This document shows, one piece after another, positions 17,710 to 25,378 of a DNA stretch of 64,000 bases. Position 1 is the first letter of the stretch. Every line of letters begins with the position of its first letter. The notes beneath the pieces are model-generated. The model was not told the origin of the DNA. It saw only the letters and a program-made list of their open reading frames with translations, and ran no database searches. The position numbers and the translations under genes are program-made. Location: the NCBI RefSeq assembly GCF_000473245.1, contig NC_022524.1:582501-646500 (forward strand). Direction: 5' to 3'. This DNA is from Bacillus infantis NRRL B-14911. Lineage in GTDB: Bacteria; Bacillota; Bacilli; Bacillales; Cytobacillaceae.

Positions 17710-17980
17710 AATTGTTCCTCCTTCTTGAAAAAAATATATTAAATAGGAAAGAAAATACTCTATCAAGCTTCCACTCTTGTTTTTCTACTAAACATAGAAT
17801 GCAGGATTCTTTTTTGAATTGATACTTTAGTCCTAAATAACTGGGATAACAATTACATTTTTGGAGAAAGAAGTGCCGCGGGTTTTTAAGCCAAGGATGT
17901 CACCTTAAAAATTCAGGTTTAGCTTAAAAGTCAAAGTGGAACTGTTATATGTAATCAGCAGAAAGAAAGAGGGAGATAGA

Positions 17981-18310
17981 ATGTTAAAAAGAGCGATGGT
18001 TGTTTCCGGTCTTGTACTCAGCCTGGCAGCCTGCGGCGGCGGGGAAGAAAGCAGCGGCGGCGAAAGCAATGGAGGCGGCGGTGAGGTAGATACGGCAGCT
18101 GCAGAGGAAACCTTCCAGCAGAGCTGCGCATCCTGCCATGGCGGTGATCTCAGCGGCGGAGCCGGTCCTGCCCTGGAGAATGTTGGAAGTGATTTAAGTG
18201 AAGAAGAAATCCGCACTAAGATTGAAGAAGGCGGCGGCGGAATGCCGGCTAACCTGATTGAAGGCGAGAAGGCTGACAATGTTGCAGCTTGGCTGGCAGA
18301 GAAAAAATAA
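17981..18310 (+). CDS. Small c-type cytochrome lipoprotein (cytochrome c-551 type)
   Basis: 109 residues. A lipobox LAAC gives an acylated Cys18; a Gly/Ser/Glu-rich linker follows; the heme site CASCH is at 49-53 and the probable axial Met lies in GGGGMPANL. This matches CccB/c-551 lipoproteins on the outer face of the membrane that accept electrons from dehydrogenases or menaquinol. Divergent from the gluconate-dehydrogenase-like operon, for which it may be the electron acceptor. ATG at 17981 follows GAGGGAG. Confidence 0.9.
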   Translation: MLKRAMVVSGLVLSLAACGGGEESSGGESNGGGGEVDTAAAEETFQQSCASCHGGDLSGGAGPALENVGSDLSEEEIRTKIEEGGGGMPANLIEGEKADNVAAWLAEKK

Positions 18311-18324
18311 TATAATATCATAAA

Positions 18325-18358
18325 AAAAGCTGGCGTTCCGAGAAGGATGCCAGCTTTT
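18325..18358 (+). terminator. Terminator after cytochrome c gene
   Basis: AAAAGCTGGC pairs with GCCAGCTTTT. Confidence 0.85.
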
Positions 18359-18380
18359 ATGGTTGTTTTTTTACAAAATA

Positions 18381-18410
18381 AAAAAGGCAGGCCATCCAGC
18401 CTGCCTTTTT
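18381..18410 (-). terminator. Second, bidirectional terminator
   Basis: AAAAAGGCAGGC pairs with GCCTGCCTTTTT around CATCCA. On the minus strand it lies just past the small ORF 18446-18550. Confidence 0.85.
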
Positions 18411-18445
18411 TCTCAGCACTTCAAATTACATGGGGGAAATCGGTT

Positions 18446-18550
18446 CTAAGTATATCGGTTATATACTGTAGTGCCTTTTGTCCTCCTTGCAAAATCCGTG
18501 CCTTTTGCATCGCCAATGCCTAACGGTGAAGTCGCTGTTAACCTTTTCAT
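18446..18550 (-). CDS. Candidate 34-residue small protein
   Basis: A short ORF reading MKRLTATSPLGIGDAKGTDF and 14 more residues, ending VYNRYT. GAAGGGA lies 11 bases upstream of the ATG, TATAAT occurs about 40 bases upstream, and a strong terminator follows. The product would be basic and Gly/Thr-rich, without a membrane segment. I do not recognise it; codon use is compatible with its neighbours. It could also be chance in an otherwise empty 340-base gap. Confidence 0.33.
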   Translation of the reverse strand: MKRLTATSPLGIGDAKGTDFARRTKGTTVYNRYT

Positions 18551-18652
18551 CGTTTACCAGTCCCTTCTGTTTTGTTATTGGCTTTGCATTATACATATAC
18601 CCGGCTGTACAAGGTTAAAACATTTAAACCCCGGAAATATATGGGAATAAGT

Positions 18653-19387
18653 CTAACCGCCGAAGCTGTTGATCATGACGAGCATGGTCACAAGGCCAAG
18701 GATGAAGGAATAGGTCGAGAACCGTTCGTTTCCATCCCCATGGCTTTCCGGTATTAATTCCTTGTAGATGATGAACAGCATCGCTCCGGCTGCAAAGCTC
18801 AGCCCATAAGGAACAAGTCCCTCAATATTGCGGGAAAGGAAGTATCCGATAATGGCTGTCACGATCTCTACCATCCCGGTCAGTGTGGCAACGGCCAAAG
18901 CCTTCCATCTGGAAATATTCTGATTGACGAGAAAAAGAGCGACCAGAAATCCTTCCGGCGCATTCTGCAGGCCGATGGCAAATGCGATCAGCGGACCAAG
19001 CTCACCGCCGTCAGATGCATAGCTGACACCGACCGACAGGCCCTCGGGCAGATTGTGGAGTGTAATGGCTGCGACAATCAGCACGGCCTTTTGCTCCAGT
19101 TTCATATTCAGCTTGGTATGCTCCAGATCGATATGCGGTGTATGCTTTTCCAGAAAGTTCAGCACAAACGTCCCCAGGAGGAGACCGATGGTCAGAACAA
19201 TCATATTGGAGGATTCAAGCGCCTGCGGTATCAAACTGAAGGTGGACGCCGCCATCATGATGCCTGCCGTATAGGCCAATAGCACATCCCGCCACTTGTG
19301 TGTGACGCTTTTGAAAAAAAGGATCGGAATCGCTCCGGCCCCTGTTGCCATGGCAGAAAGAATGCTGCCGATAATTGCCTCTTGCAT
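18653..19387 (-). CDS. ZIP-family divalent metal transporter
   Basis: 244 residues, about eight transmembrane helices. The metal-site helices read HNLPEGLSVGVSY and GLQNAPEGFLVALFL, the ZIP signature (HNxPEG, xNxPEG); a short loop with HTPHID may bind metal. Imports Zn(II), Mn(II) or Fe(II). I take the ATG at 19387 with CAGGGGG upstream; the in-frame start at 19465 extends into a non-conserved stretch. Confidence 0.88.
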   Translation of the reverse strand: MQEAIIGSILSAMATGAGAIPILFFKSVTHKWRDVLLAYTAGIMMAASTFSLIPQALESSNMIVLTIGLLLGTFVLNFLEKHTPHIDLEHTKLNMKLEQKAVLIVAAITLHNLPEGLSVGVSYASDGGELGPLIAFAIGLQNAPEGFLVALFLVNQNISRWKALAVATLTGMVEIVTAIIGYFLSRNIEGLVPYGLSFAAGAMLFIIYKELIPESHGDGNERFSTYSFILGLVTMLVMINSFGG

Positions 19388-19825
19388 GATAAGCCCCCTG
19401 ATCTTTGCCAGACTGAAAATATGCAGACGTTTAACACAGATAATTTGTGTTAAGTATACAGCCAACCATAAGGCAAATAAAGTATTTTAATTCGGGCATG
19501 CACAAATTTTGCTTTTGGGCAAAAAAAATAACGCCCTCCAAATGTGATAACGGGTTTAGTCCAGGAGTGCAAACATGATATAACACATAGGAAAACCCAC
19601 ATGAATTCACAATATCATTCACAGTGCGTTTTTATTGATATACCAATATATTTGCGAGTTTAAGTCATTCACTTTTTCCCAATTCACATATCAAATCATA
19701 GTATGTAATGAGTTTTGTGCGAAAATTTTAGTGAGTGCATTATGTTGCAATTACGAAGGTTGTTGGGAATATATGTTAAATTAATATTAGAAATATATAT
19801 CAGAGTTTATGAAAAGATTTACTTA
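19388..19825. other. AT-rich gap before the cassette array
   Basis: About 430 bases with no supported gene. Base composition shifts here to strongly A+T-rich. A fragment GATAACGGGTTTAGTCCAGG (19547-19566) faintly resembles the left half of the array repeat. No tRNA or integrase seen. Confidence 0.5.
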
Positions 19826-19826
19826 T

Positions 19827-19851
19827 GCTAACGGGGCGGGTTAGTGAAAGA
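19827..19851 (+). repeat. Array repeat R1 (right half only)
   Basis: CTAACGGGGCGGGTTAGTGA followed by AAGAAG. It matches the right half of the complete repeat R3 and lies 49 bases before the first cassette gene. Confidence 0.7.
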
Positions 19852-19899
19852 AGGCTGGCTTATTCCGAAAACCATACAATTTGAAATGGGAGGAGTTTA

Positions 19900-20499
19900 A
19901 TGAAAAGATTTTTAAATCTAAATACAGTATATATGGTTGCAGCAATTATAGTTCTTGGTGTTTTGTTTTTACCTCGAGCAGTGGATATATACAACCTTCG
20001 GACACAGGGGATAAATTATTTTACTAATGACATTGAAAATTATCACAATATTGCACACCCTATTGAAGGAGAATATATAATCGAGATTGATTTGAATAAT
20101 TTGGATAAAAACAAAGGAAAAGTGCTTTTTGATGATGAAGAAAACCAAATTTATGTGTCGAAAGTAATCGCTCATAATACTAATGAATATGAATTGTTCT
20201 TTAGGTCAAGCGGAAGTTCTAGTTTAGGTGGTGCAACAATAATATCAGGTGTTGAACACAAACATAATAATGAAGGTTTAATAAGCAAATTTCAAGCGAA
20301 AGCAGAAGCAACGTATAGAGGTTATACTTGTGAACTAATTCCTTCTGAATATTCCGGCTTAAACTACAGTGATGCAGATGAGTTTGGCTTTTATTTGGAG
20401 TTACCAAAAGAGTTAGTTCCTGATTTTGAAGAAGAAGGAATGATTGATGTGACAGTTACAAACTTATATATGAATTTATGGGCAGAGAAATCATTTTAA
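19900..20499 (+). CDS. Cassette gene 1: membrane-anchored protein of unknown function
   Basis: 199 residues: an N-terminal transmembrane helix (about 10-26, VYMVAAIIVLGVLFLPRAV) and a mostly extracytoplasmic polar domain. GGGAGGAG precedes the ATG. A+T-rich codon use, unlike the flanking core genes. No family recognised. It follows repeat R1 and is followed by a degenerate copy R2. Confidence 0.7.
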   Translation: MKRFLNLNTVYMVAAIIVLGVLFLPRAVDIYNLRTQGINYFTNDIENYHNIAHPIEGEYIIEIDLNNLDKNKGKVLFDDEENQIYVSKVIAHNTNEYELFFRSSGSSSLGGATIISGVEHKHNNEGLISKFQAKAEATYRGYTCELIPSEYSGLNYSDADEFGFYLELPKELVPDFEEEGMIDVTVTNLYMNLWAEKSF

Positions 20500-20619
20500 C
20501 TAAATGGTGATTATCTAGAGTGATTCGTCTAAAGACAATGCCAGCCATGGCCTCATTCTATACCCATGTATTTACAATAAGATTAACTGGGCAAGTTTAA
20601 ATCACATGAATAAAAGGGT

Positions 20620-20677
20620 TTTGGCAGCTTTTTGTTGAGTTTTTTTGGTACTAACGGGCAGGTTAGTTGAATAAGAA
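20620..20677 (+). repeat. Array repeat R2 (degenerate)
   Basis: Right half clear (ACTAACGGGCAGGTTAGTTG, 20651-20670); of the left half only TTGGCAGCTTTTTG of the internal terminator is left. Confidence 0.7.
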
Positions 20678-20728
20678 ATCACAAAAGTAATGAGCTTTTA
20701 CTTTAAAATAAAATTAAATGGGGGGAAT

Positions 20729-21208
20729 ATGCGAAAAATTTATCTAGATAGAACAGCATTCTCTGGAGCCATAGGTGTTAATTTAGAAGATACTGAGATT
20801 ATATCAGCAGGAACATCCATTTTTTCAATGGGTGTTCATGATAGAAATGAGGAATATCAAAGATACGCTAACGATTATGCTATTCAATTTATCTTTGACG
20901 ATGATATTCCGCATTTAGAGTTTTTTACGGTTCCACATGTAGATATTATGGCAAAAGATAGTAAAGGAGGATTTATCGGAACTGTTTATCAACAGTGTGA
21001 TTCGGAAAATGACGCACCAATTTGTTATATCAATAGGGATTTAGAGTGCTTTATAATTTCTGAAAACGCAGGAGATTTTCTGATTAATATAGGGACATGG
21101 CAAGACAACATGAAACCCTATGATAAACTTACCGTATATCGTTCGAAAGCAGAGGCTGAAACTGAACTAGAATTTATCAATTTGTCTGATATTCTTCCAT
21201 TATCATAA
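20729..21208 (+). CDS. Cassette gene 2: protein of unknown function
   Basis: 159 residues from the ATG at 20729, which has GGGGGG upstream (an in-frame ATG at 20690 has no site). Acidic, soluble, no signal peptide or helix-turn-helix visible. The pattern AIQFIFDDDIPHLEFF then CYINRDLECFIISENAGD suggests a beta-rich fold. I do not recognise a family. A+T-rich. Lies between repeats R2 and R3. Confidence 0.65.
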   Translation: MRKIYLDRTAFSGAIGVNLEDTEIISAGTSIFSMGVHDRNEEYQRYANDYAIQFIFDDDIPHLEFFTVPHVDIMAKDSKGGFIGTVYQQCDSENDAPICYINRDLECFIISENAGDFLINIGTWQDNMKPYDKLTVYRSKAEAETELEFINLSDILPLS

Positions 21209-21214
21209 TTTCTT

Positions 21215-21300
21215 CTTGAACTAACAGGTGCTTATGTTATAGATCAGCTGCCAAACCAGGCAGCTTTTCTTATATAACAAACGGGGCAGGTTAGTTCAAG
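21215..21300 (+). repeat. Array repeat R3 (complete reference copy)
   Basis: 86 bp with perfect 11-bp inverted ends: CTTGAACTAAC (21215-21225) and GTTAGTTCAAG (21290-21300). Inside, TGTTATA pairs with TATAACA, and AGCTGCC pairs with GGCAGCT followed by TTTTCTT, a Rho-independent terminator. The whole unit can fold as one long imperfect hairpin. Confidence 0.85.
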
Positions 21301-21317
21301 AGAGGTTTTAACTTGTA

Positions 21318-21348
21318 TTCAACAATCGGGCCGTCTAGTTGAAGAGGA
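21318..21348 (+). repeat. Array repeat R3b (extra partial right half)
   Basis: CAACAATCGGGCCGTCTAGT then TGAAGAGG, a diverged copy of the right half, directly before the Nudix gene. Confidence 0.5.
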
Positions 21349-21367
21349 AAAGTGAGGGAGAACTTGT

Positions 21368-21859
21368 ATGATCTATGTAAATGTTAGAGCAATAATTGAA
21401 AGAAATGGACCAAATGGAACTGAAATCGTTATACAAAAAAGGGTTAAATCTAATGAGAATAAAACACCTTATGAGCTACCTGGAGGAAGATTAGAGGAAT
21501 TCGAGTCATTTATGGAAGGACTTAAAAGAGAAGTGCACGAAGAAACAGGACTTCATATAACAAAGATTCTTGGGGAAGAAACTAGAATTGAAACTAATGA
21601 TGTGGACTCAAATGTTGAAGCTATGAAGCCTTTTGCTGTTTATCAAACGACAAATGGTCCAGTAGATTCATTAGGCGCTTATTTTCGATGTCAAGCCTCT
21701 GGTAATTTAGTTAAAGAAGGCGACGATACTATGGATATAAAGTGGATTCCAGTAGATGAGCTACACCATTCACTAGAGAAGGAACTAATAGATTTTAGCT
21801 GGGTCGATAAGTCTGGAATAATGTATTATTTAAAATGGTATTACGCAGAAAAACAATAA
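21368..21859 (+). CDS. Cassette gene 3: Nudix hydrolase
   Basis: 163 residues. A complete Nudix box G-x5-E-x7-REVHEETGL spans residues 40-62, in the usual strand-loop-helix setting; RE..EE residues coordinate Mg(II). Such enzymes cleave nucleoside diphosphates linked to another moiety; the substrate cannot be predicted. GAGGGAG precedes the ATG. A+T-rich, single gene between repeats R3b and R4. Confidence 0.9.
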   Translation: MIYVNVRAIIERNGPNGTEIVIQKRVKSNENKTPYELPGGRLEEFESFMEGLKREVHEETGLHITKILGEETRIETNDVDSNVEAMKPFAVYQTTNGPVDSLGAYFRCQASGNLVKEGDDTMDIKWIPVDELHHSLEKELIDFSWVDKSGIMYYLKWYYAEKQ

Positions 21860-21997
21860 ATTGATTAGTATGATGTCTATTTTATTCTGGAAAAGCATTC
21901 ATTAAATTTCCGATAATCACTTTACGAGACCTTTGTATAATATTGGAGTGTTTATATTGAAAAGATTGTTTTTCAAATGGACTGTGAAAGAAAGTAC

Positions 21998-22089
21998 TTA
22001 AACTAACGGAGGTTTATGTTCCAGATCAGTTTCCAAATGAGGCGGCAGCTTTTCTAATATGACTAACGGGGCAGGTTTGTGTAGTAAGA
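21998..22089 (+). repeat. Array repeat R4
   Basis: Left end TTAAACTAACGGAGGTTTAT, internal GGCGGCAGCTTTTC, right end ACTAACGGGGCAGGTTTGTG. Diverged from R3 but in the same order. Confidence 0.75.
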
Positions 22090-22131
22090 GCTTGAACATT
22101 AAATAAACAATATACCGAGTATTTAAACCAA

Positions 22132-22368
22132 TTAAAGAACAGAAAAGAAAATATAAAGAAAACATACCGAGAGTACTGAGTGTAAAGATGCCTTTTTATA
22201 AGAGTTAGCTTTAAAGTATTCATAACCAAGTATTCCATTGTGTATAGAGATAATTATATAACAAAAGATTAAAGCGACACTAAACTTCCCCATTATCAGC
22301 GAGGTTGTAACTAATATTAGAAAAACCAAGCCTATGACTTTTTTGACTAACTGAAATGTTTTGTGCAA
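22132..22368 (-). CDS. Cassette gene 4 (reversed): small membrane protein
   Basis: About 78 residues with three hydrophobic helices. The start is probably the TTG at 22368, six bases after GAGGTG; an upstream GTG at 22377 overlaps that site. It is the only array gene on the minus strand. The spacing of helices and the G-Y-E-Y-F-K loop recall DUF3953-type Bacillus membrane proteins, but this is weak. Function unknown. Confidence 0.55.
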   Translation of the reverse strand: MHKTFQLVKKVIGLVFLILVTTSLIMGKFSVALIFCYIIISIHNGILGYEYFKANSYKKASLHSVLSVCFLYIFFSVL

Positions 22369-22473
22369 AATAATCACCTCAATACCAGATTAATTACAAT
22401 ATATAAATTTGTATATAGAAAAATAGCGCATTATTCGACTTAGTATTTATAGTTTGTGAATAAGTGTTATTAA

Positions 22474-22560
22474 TGAAACGGAGGCATTGATTCTAAAAGG
22501 ATTAATGCCTTTTGTTATGGAATCTCTTGTGGTATGAAAGGGGCAGGTTAGTGAAAGAAG
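22474..22560 (+). repeat. Array repeat R5 (variant)
   Basis: Left part diverged (GAAACGGAGGCATT, its AGGCATT pairing with AATGCCT before TTTTG), right part GAAAGGGGCAGGTTAGTGAA. The internal terminator has different stem bases but the same placement. Confidence 0.6.
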
Positions 22561-22660
22561 ATTTTATTTACGGTGAAATATGAATCAAGATAAAATCTAA
22601 GAAGGAGGTTTAAATACTTTGAAATTAATGCTTTGTAGATGAATGTAAGGGGGAGCCAAC

Positions 22661-23290
22661 TTGGAATTATCAACTGAAAGATTAATAATTAGGCCTTTTA
22701 AGAGTACTGATTTACAGGATGTATTTGCTATTTATGATAATGATGATATATGTAGGTTTCTATTACATAATAAGTGGACTCATGAAGATATGCAGAAAAG
22801 ATTTAATAAGAAGTTAGCAAACAGTGTACTCACTAAAGAATCAATGTTAAGTTTGGCAGTTGAATACAAGACTAAAGTAGTTGGTGATTTATCCGTATGG
22901 TATACAGATATGAAAGACACTGTTGAGATTGGTTATAGTTTTTCAAATGAAGTAGCTGGGAGAGGCTTGGCAACAGAAGCAGTAAGTAGTTTGGTTTATA
23001 AATTATTTGATGAATTGAATGTGCATCGTATACAAGCTAATCTTGATGCAAGGAATACGGCTTCACAAAAATTGTGTGAACGAATAGGCATGAGAAAGGA
23101 AGCTCATTTCAAGATTTTTGGAATAAAAATGAATGGACAGATAGTATTGTATATGGAATGTTACCTTCCGATTTGTAGTAATAGACTTAGTAATTTTATT
23201 GGTCTAACGGGTGCTTATGCTTCAGATTGCTGCCAATTCAGGTGGCTTTTCTTATATAACAAACGGGGCAGGTTTGTTTATAAGAATTAA
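22661..23290 (+). CDS. Cassette gene 5: GNAT acetyltransferase (RimJ/RimL type) with repeat-encoded tail
   Basis: 209 residues starting at TTG (AAGGGGGAGCC upstream). RimJ/RimL-like acetyltransferase: STERLIIRPFKSTDL at the N-terminus, EIGYSFSNEVAGRGLATEAV (motif A) and NVHRIQANLDARNTASQKLCERIGM. The family core ends near residue 175. The ORF then runs through repeat R6, so its last 30 residues (from about I180) are translated from the repeat. Either the original stop was lost or the gene end was trimmed when the cassette joined. A+T-rich. Confidence 0.85.
   Translation: MELSTERLIIRPFKSTDLQDVFAIYDNDDICRFLLHNKWTHEDMQKRFNKKLANSVLTKESMLSLAVEYKTKVVGDLSVWYTDMKDTVEIGYSFSNEVAGRGLATEAVSSLVYKLFDELNVHRIQANLDARNTASQKLCERIGMRKEAHFKIFGIKMNGQIVLYMECYLPICSNRLSNFIGLTGAYASDCCQFRWLFLYNKRGRFVYKN
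23198..23286 (+). repeat. Array repeat R6 (overlaps the end of gene 5)
   Basis: Left end GGTCTAACGGGTGCTTATGC, internal GCTGCC/GGTGGC stem with TTTTCTT, right end AACAAACGGGGCAGGTTTGT. Close to R3. Confidence 0.85.
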
Positions 23291-23483
23291 AAGCTAATAC
23301 CTTAAAATCCATTTAAAATTGATAACACTAAGGTTTGTTAGAATAGGGTATTAGGGCGTGAATTATGAAAAACAACCCTTGTTAGACTTTCTTACACTAA
23401 GCTATTTATTGAATGTATTGTATGATAGTTTTATTTCAGTAAAAGGTAATATAGTTGCTTGGAGTATTTAGGGAGGAAGTTAT

Positions 23484-23966
23484 ATGAATATAGAAATAAG
23501 GCTAGCAACTGTGGAGGAAGCGCATATTGTTCATAAACTTATGATAGAGGCGTTTGAAGAATATCGACACCTTGAAGTGCCATCCAGTGCAACAGATGAA
23601 TCATTGGATGTTTTAGTTAATGAACTTAAAAACGGCACAAAAAAAGCCCTATTGTGTATCGTAAATGGAGAACCAAAAGGTTCCTTGAGGTTTACTATTA
23701 AAAGAGAATCAATATATTTTTCAAGATTATCGGTAGCACCTGACTCGAGAGGACAAGGGATTGCAAGGGCATTATTATTGTGGCTTGAAAATTACTCCAA
23801 TGAAAATGGACTAAAGAAAATGGAATGTCGAGTTCGTGCTTCATTGTCTAAAAATATAAGTTTATACGAGAATATGGGTTATATTGTTACTAAAGAAGAA
23901 ATTATAACTAATCCTAATGGTTACCCTGTTAATACAGTTGAAATGGAAAAGAATATGGCTATTTAA
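23484..23966 (+). CDS. Cassette gene 6: GNAT acetyltransferase
   Basis: 160 residues. The acetyl-CoA motif A is LSVAPDSRGQGIARALL (about 83-99), followed by the helix LWLENYSNENGLKKMECRV and the C-terminal YENMGYIV strand, a standard GNAT. GGGAGGAAG precedes the ATG. Substrate unknown. A+T-rich; single gene between repeats R6 and R7, with about 200 bases of possible promoter DNA upstream. Confidence 0.88.
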   Translation: MNIEIRLATVEEAHIVHKLMIEAFEEYRHLEVPSSATDESLDVLVNELKNGTKKALLCIVNGEPKGSLRFTIKRESIYFSRLSVAPDSRGQGIARALLLWLENYSNENGLKKMECRVRASLSKNISLYENMGYIVTKEEIITNPNGYPVNTVEMEKNMAI

Positions 23967-23969
23967 TGA

Positions 23970-24058
23970 CTTATTAAAACAGGGTGCTCATGCCCCAAGC
24001 CAGCTGCCAAACAAGGCGGCTTTTCTTATTTCACAAAAGGGGCAGGTTAGTTGAAGAA
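23970..24058 (+). repeat. Array repeat R7
   Basis: Left TTATTAAAACAGGGTGCTCA, internal CAGCTGCC/GGCGGC stem followed by TTTTCTT, right CAAAAGGGGCAGGTTAGTTG. Confidence 0.8.
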
Positions 24059-24176
24059 ATTATTGTTGTGTTTTCATTAGAATAAGGTTAAAATTTTGTG
24101 AGAACATATGTTTCTATATACCTTCTCCATTCCAAAAACAGGTGAACAATAAATGTCTATAAAAGAAAGGGAGTAA

Positions 24177-24503
24177 ATGAAATATATGAAAATAAATGAA
24201 GCAGTTGAACGTTCTATACAGCTAAGAAAAGTCTACCATCGTTTAGAACGACAGTATCACGAAAAAGAATGGACAGTAGAAGAAGATGCTTTAGCTTTCT
24301 TGACAGATGCTGGTTTGGTCGGTCGTCTAACAATGTCTCAACAGGGTCGATGGCCAACAAATGGGGAAACTGCATCCGAACTTGAACATAAGATTGGTGA
24401 ATGCATGTGGTGGTTAATTATTTTGGCTGAACGTATGAATATTGATAGCAGTGAAGCATTAGAAAAATTCTTGACCAAAACTGAAAAAAAATTAGGTGAT
24501 TGA
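24177..24503 (+). CDS. Cassette gene 7: MazG-like nucleotide pyrophosphohydrolase
   Basis: 108 residues, all-helical. EEDALAFLTDAGLVGRL and ELEHKIGECMWWLIILAERM show the paired acidic helices of the MazG-like NTP pyrophosphatase superfamily (E..ED and E..(E/D) Mg-binding residues). Members hydrolyse NTPs or related nucleotides to the monophosphate. AAGGGAG lies just before the ATG. A+T-rich. Last gene of the array. Confidence 0.75.
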   Translation: MKYMKINEAVERSIQLRKVYHRLERQYHEKEWTVEEDALAFLTDAGLVGRLTMSQQGRWPTNGETASELEHKIGECMWWLIILAERMNIDSSEALEKFLTKTEKKLGD

Positions 24504-24636
24504 GATAATAAACCTGTTGGAAGGAGGCAATCGAGGACTATTCAGTCTCTTTTTTAAAAACGCAAACCCTATCCACAAACCCTTTCCATACAGAAATTAT
24601 CGATGACACTTTGCACAGAAATAGGAAACGTTTTTT

Positions 24637-24670
24637 CTTGTTAAACTAACGGGTGCTTTAGTGTAACAAG
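24637..24670 (+). repeat. Array repeat R8 (left half only)
   Basis: TTGTTAAACTAACGGGTGCT and TTAGTG, matching the left half of R3. The array therefore starts with a right half (R1) and ends with a left half. Confidence 0.7.
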
Positions 24671-24677
24671 TTATTAC

Positions 24678-24718
24678 AAAAAAGGCTTAGAGTTGGAAAT
24701 ACTCTAAGCCTTTTTTGA
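24678..24718. terminator. Strong terminator closing the array
   Basis: AAAAAAGGCTTAGAGT pairs with its exact complement around seven bases and is followed by TTTTTT; works in both directions. Confidence 0.85.
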
Positions 24719-24826
24719 CTGCAAATATACTGTGATTTGTGTTGTGAAATTTATGTGACTTCGATTTAACGTTTTGTACCTCATAAGTAAACCCGTACAA
24801 ATGTGGAGAGCGTCATTTTGAAGCTC

Positions 24827-25378
24827 TCAGCCCCGGCTATCAATAACCGCTAAAACTTCATCAATGCTGGCATGTTTTTCCGGTGAAGGATCAATATGCT
24901 TCCAGAGCAATTCACCCTGTGAAGAATATAGCCATGTACCGCCCTGGATATAAACATCCTGCGTCTTCATCGATTTCATCACAAATTGCTTCTGTTTTTC
25001 TTCATCCGGGATGAAGCCTTTCACCTGGCCGGTGACAAACCCAAATCCGGCCTTTGCAAGAAGCTTCCACTTCGGCATTGTCTGATGTCCCATTCCTTTG
25101 TAGGCTGCCCTGGACGGATCGCCGTAGATCGGAAATGGAAAAGGCCCGAAATGCTCCAGGAACTGTTCAATGAACGCCCCTTTGGAAGGCGCCACTATTT
25201 TCACGTGAAACCTTTTATCTTCAATTTCTGCTATGCGCTCACGCAACTGCGCGAGATATTCTCTGCAGACTGGTCAGCCAAGGTGGCGGACAAAAACGAG
25301 CATCGTATCCTGCCCGCTGATTGCTTCACCCAAAGTGACCGTATCCTGCGAACCGGGGATCTCCAATTTATAATCCAT
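24827..25378 (-). CDS. Peroxiredoxin-like protein, probable selenoprotein (U35-x-x-C38)
   Basis: 183 codons read through an in-frame TGA at 25276-25274. Before it: MDYKLEIPGSQDTVTLGEAI then LVFVRHLG; after it: PVCREYLAQLRERIAEIE, i.e. the redox motif GUPVC where the AhpC/TSA-like peroxiredoxin family has CxxC. The reading frame, family similarity and length continue unbroken to 24827 (IYGDPSRAAYKGMG, QGGTWLY). The start is the ATG at 25378 with AAAGAGGG upstream. A SECIS-like hairpin follows the TGA. ORF callers will split it into two fragments. A degraded gene is the alternative, but no other lesion is seen. Likely thiol/selenol peroxidase or disulfide reductase in the cytosol. Confidence 0.82.
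25238..25255 (-). promoter_or_regulatory. SECIS-like hairpin of the peroxiredoxin-like gene
   Basis: CTCGCGC pairs with GCGTGAG (7 bp, one G-U) around the loop AGTT. The loop G lies 27 nt after the UGA; bacterial SECIS elements place it 16-37 nt downstream and need a G (GU) in the loop. Confidence 0.7.

Noticed and set aside
19431-19622. 63-codon minus-strand ORF before the array
   Set aside because: No ribosome-binding site, no family resemblance, lies in A+T-rich intergenic DNA.
19827-24670. Canonical integron attC sites
   Set aside because: Right ends read GTTAGTT, not GTTRRRY, and left/right inner boxes do not pair as in attC; no intI gene in the window. Kept as integron-like only.
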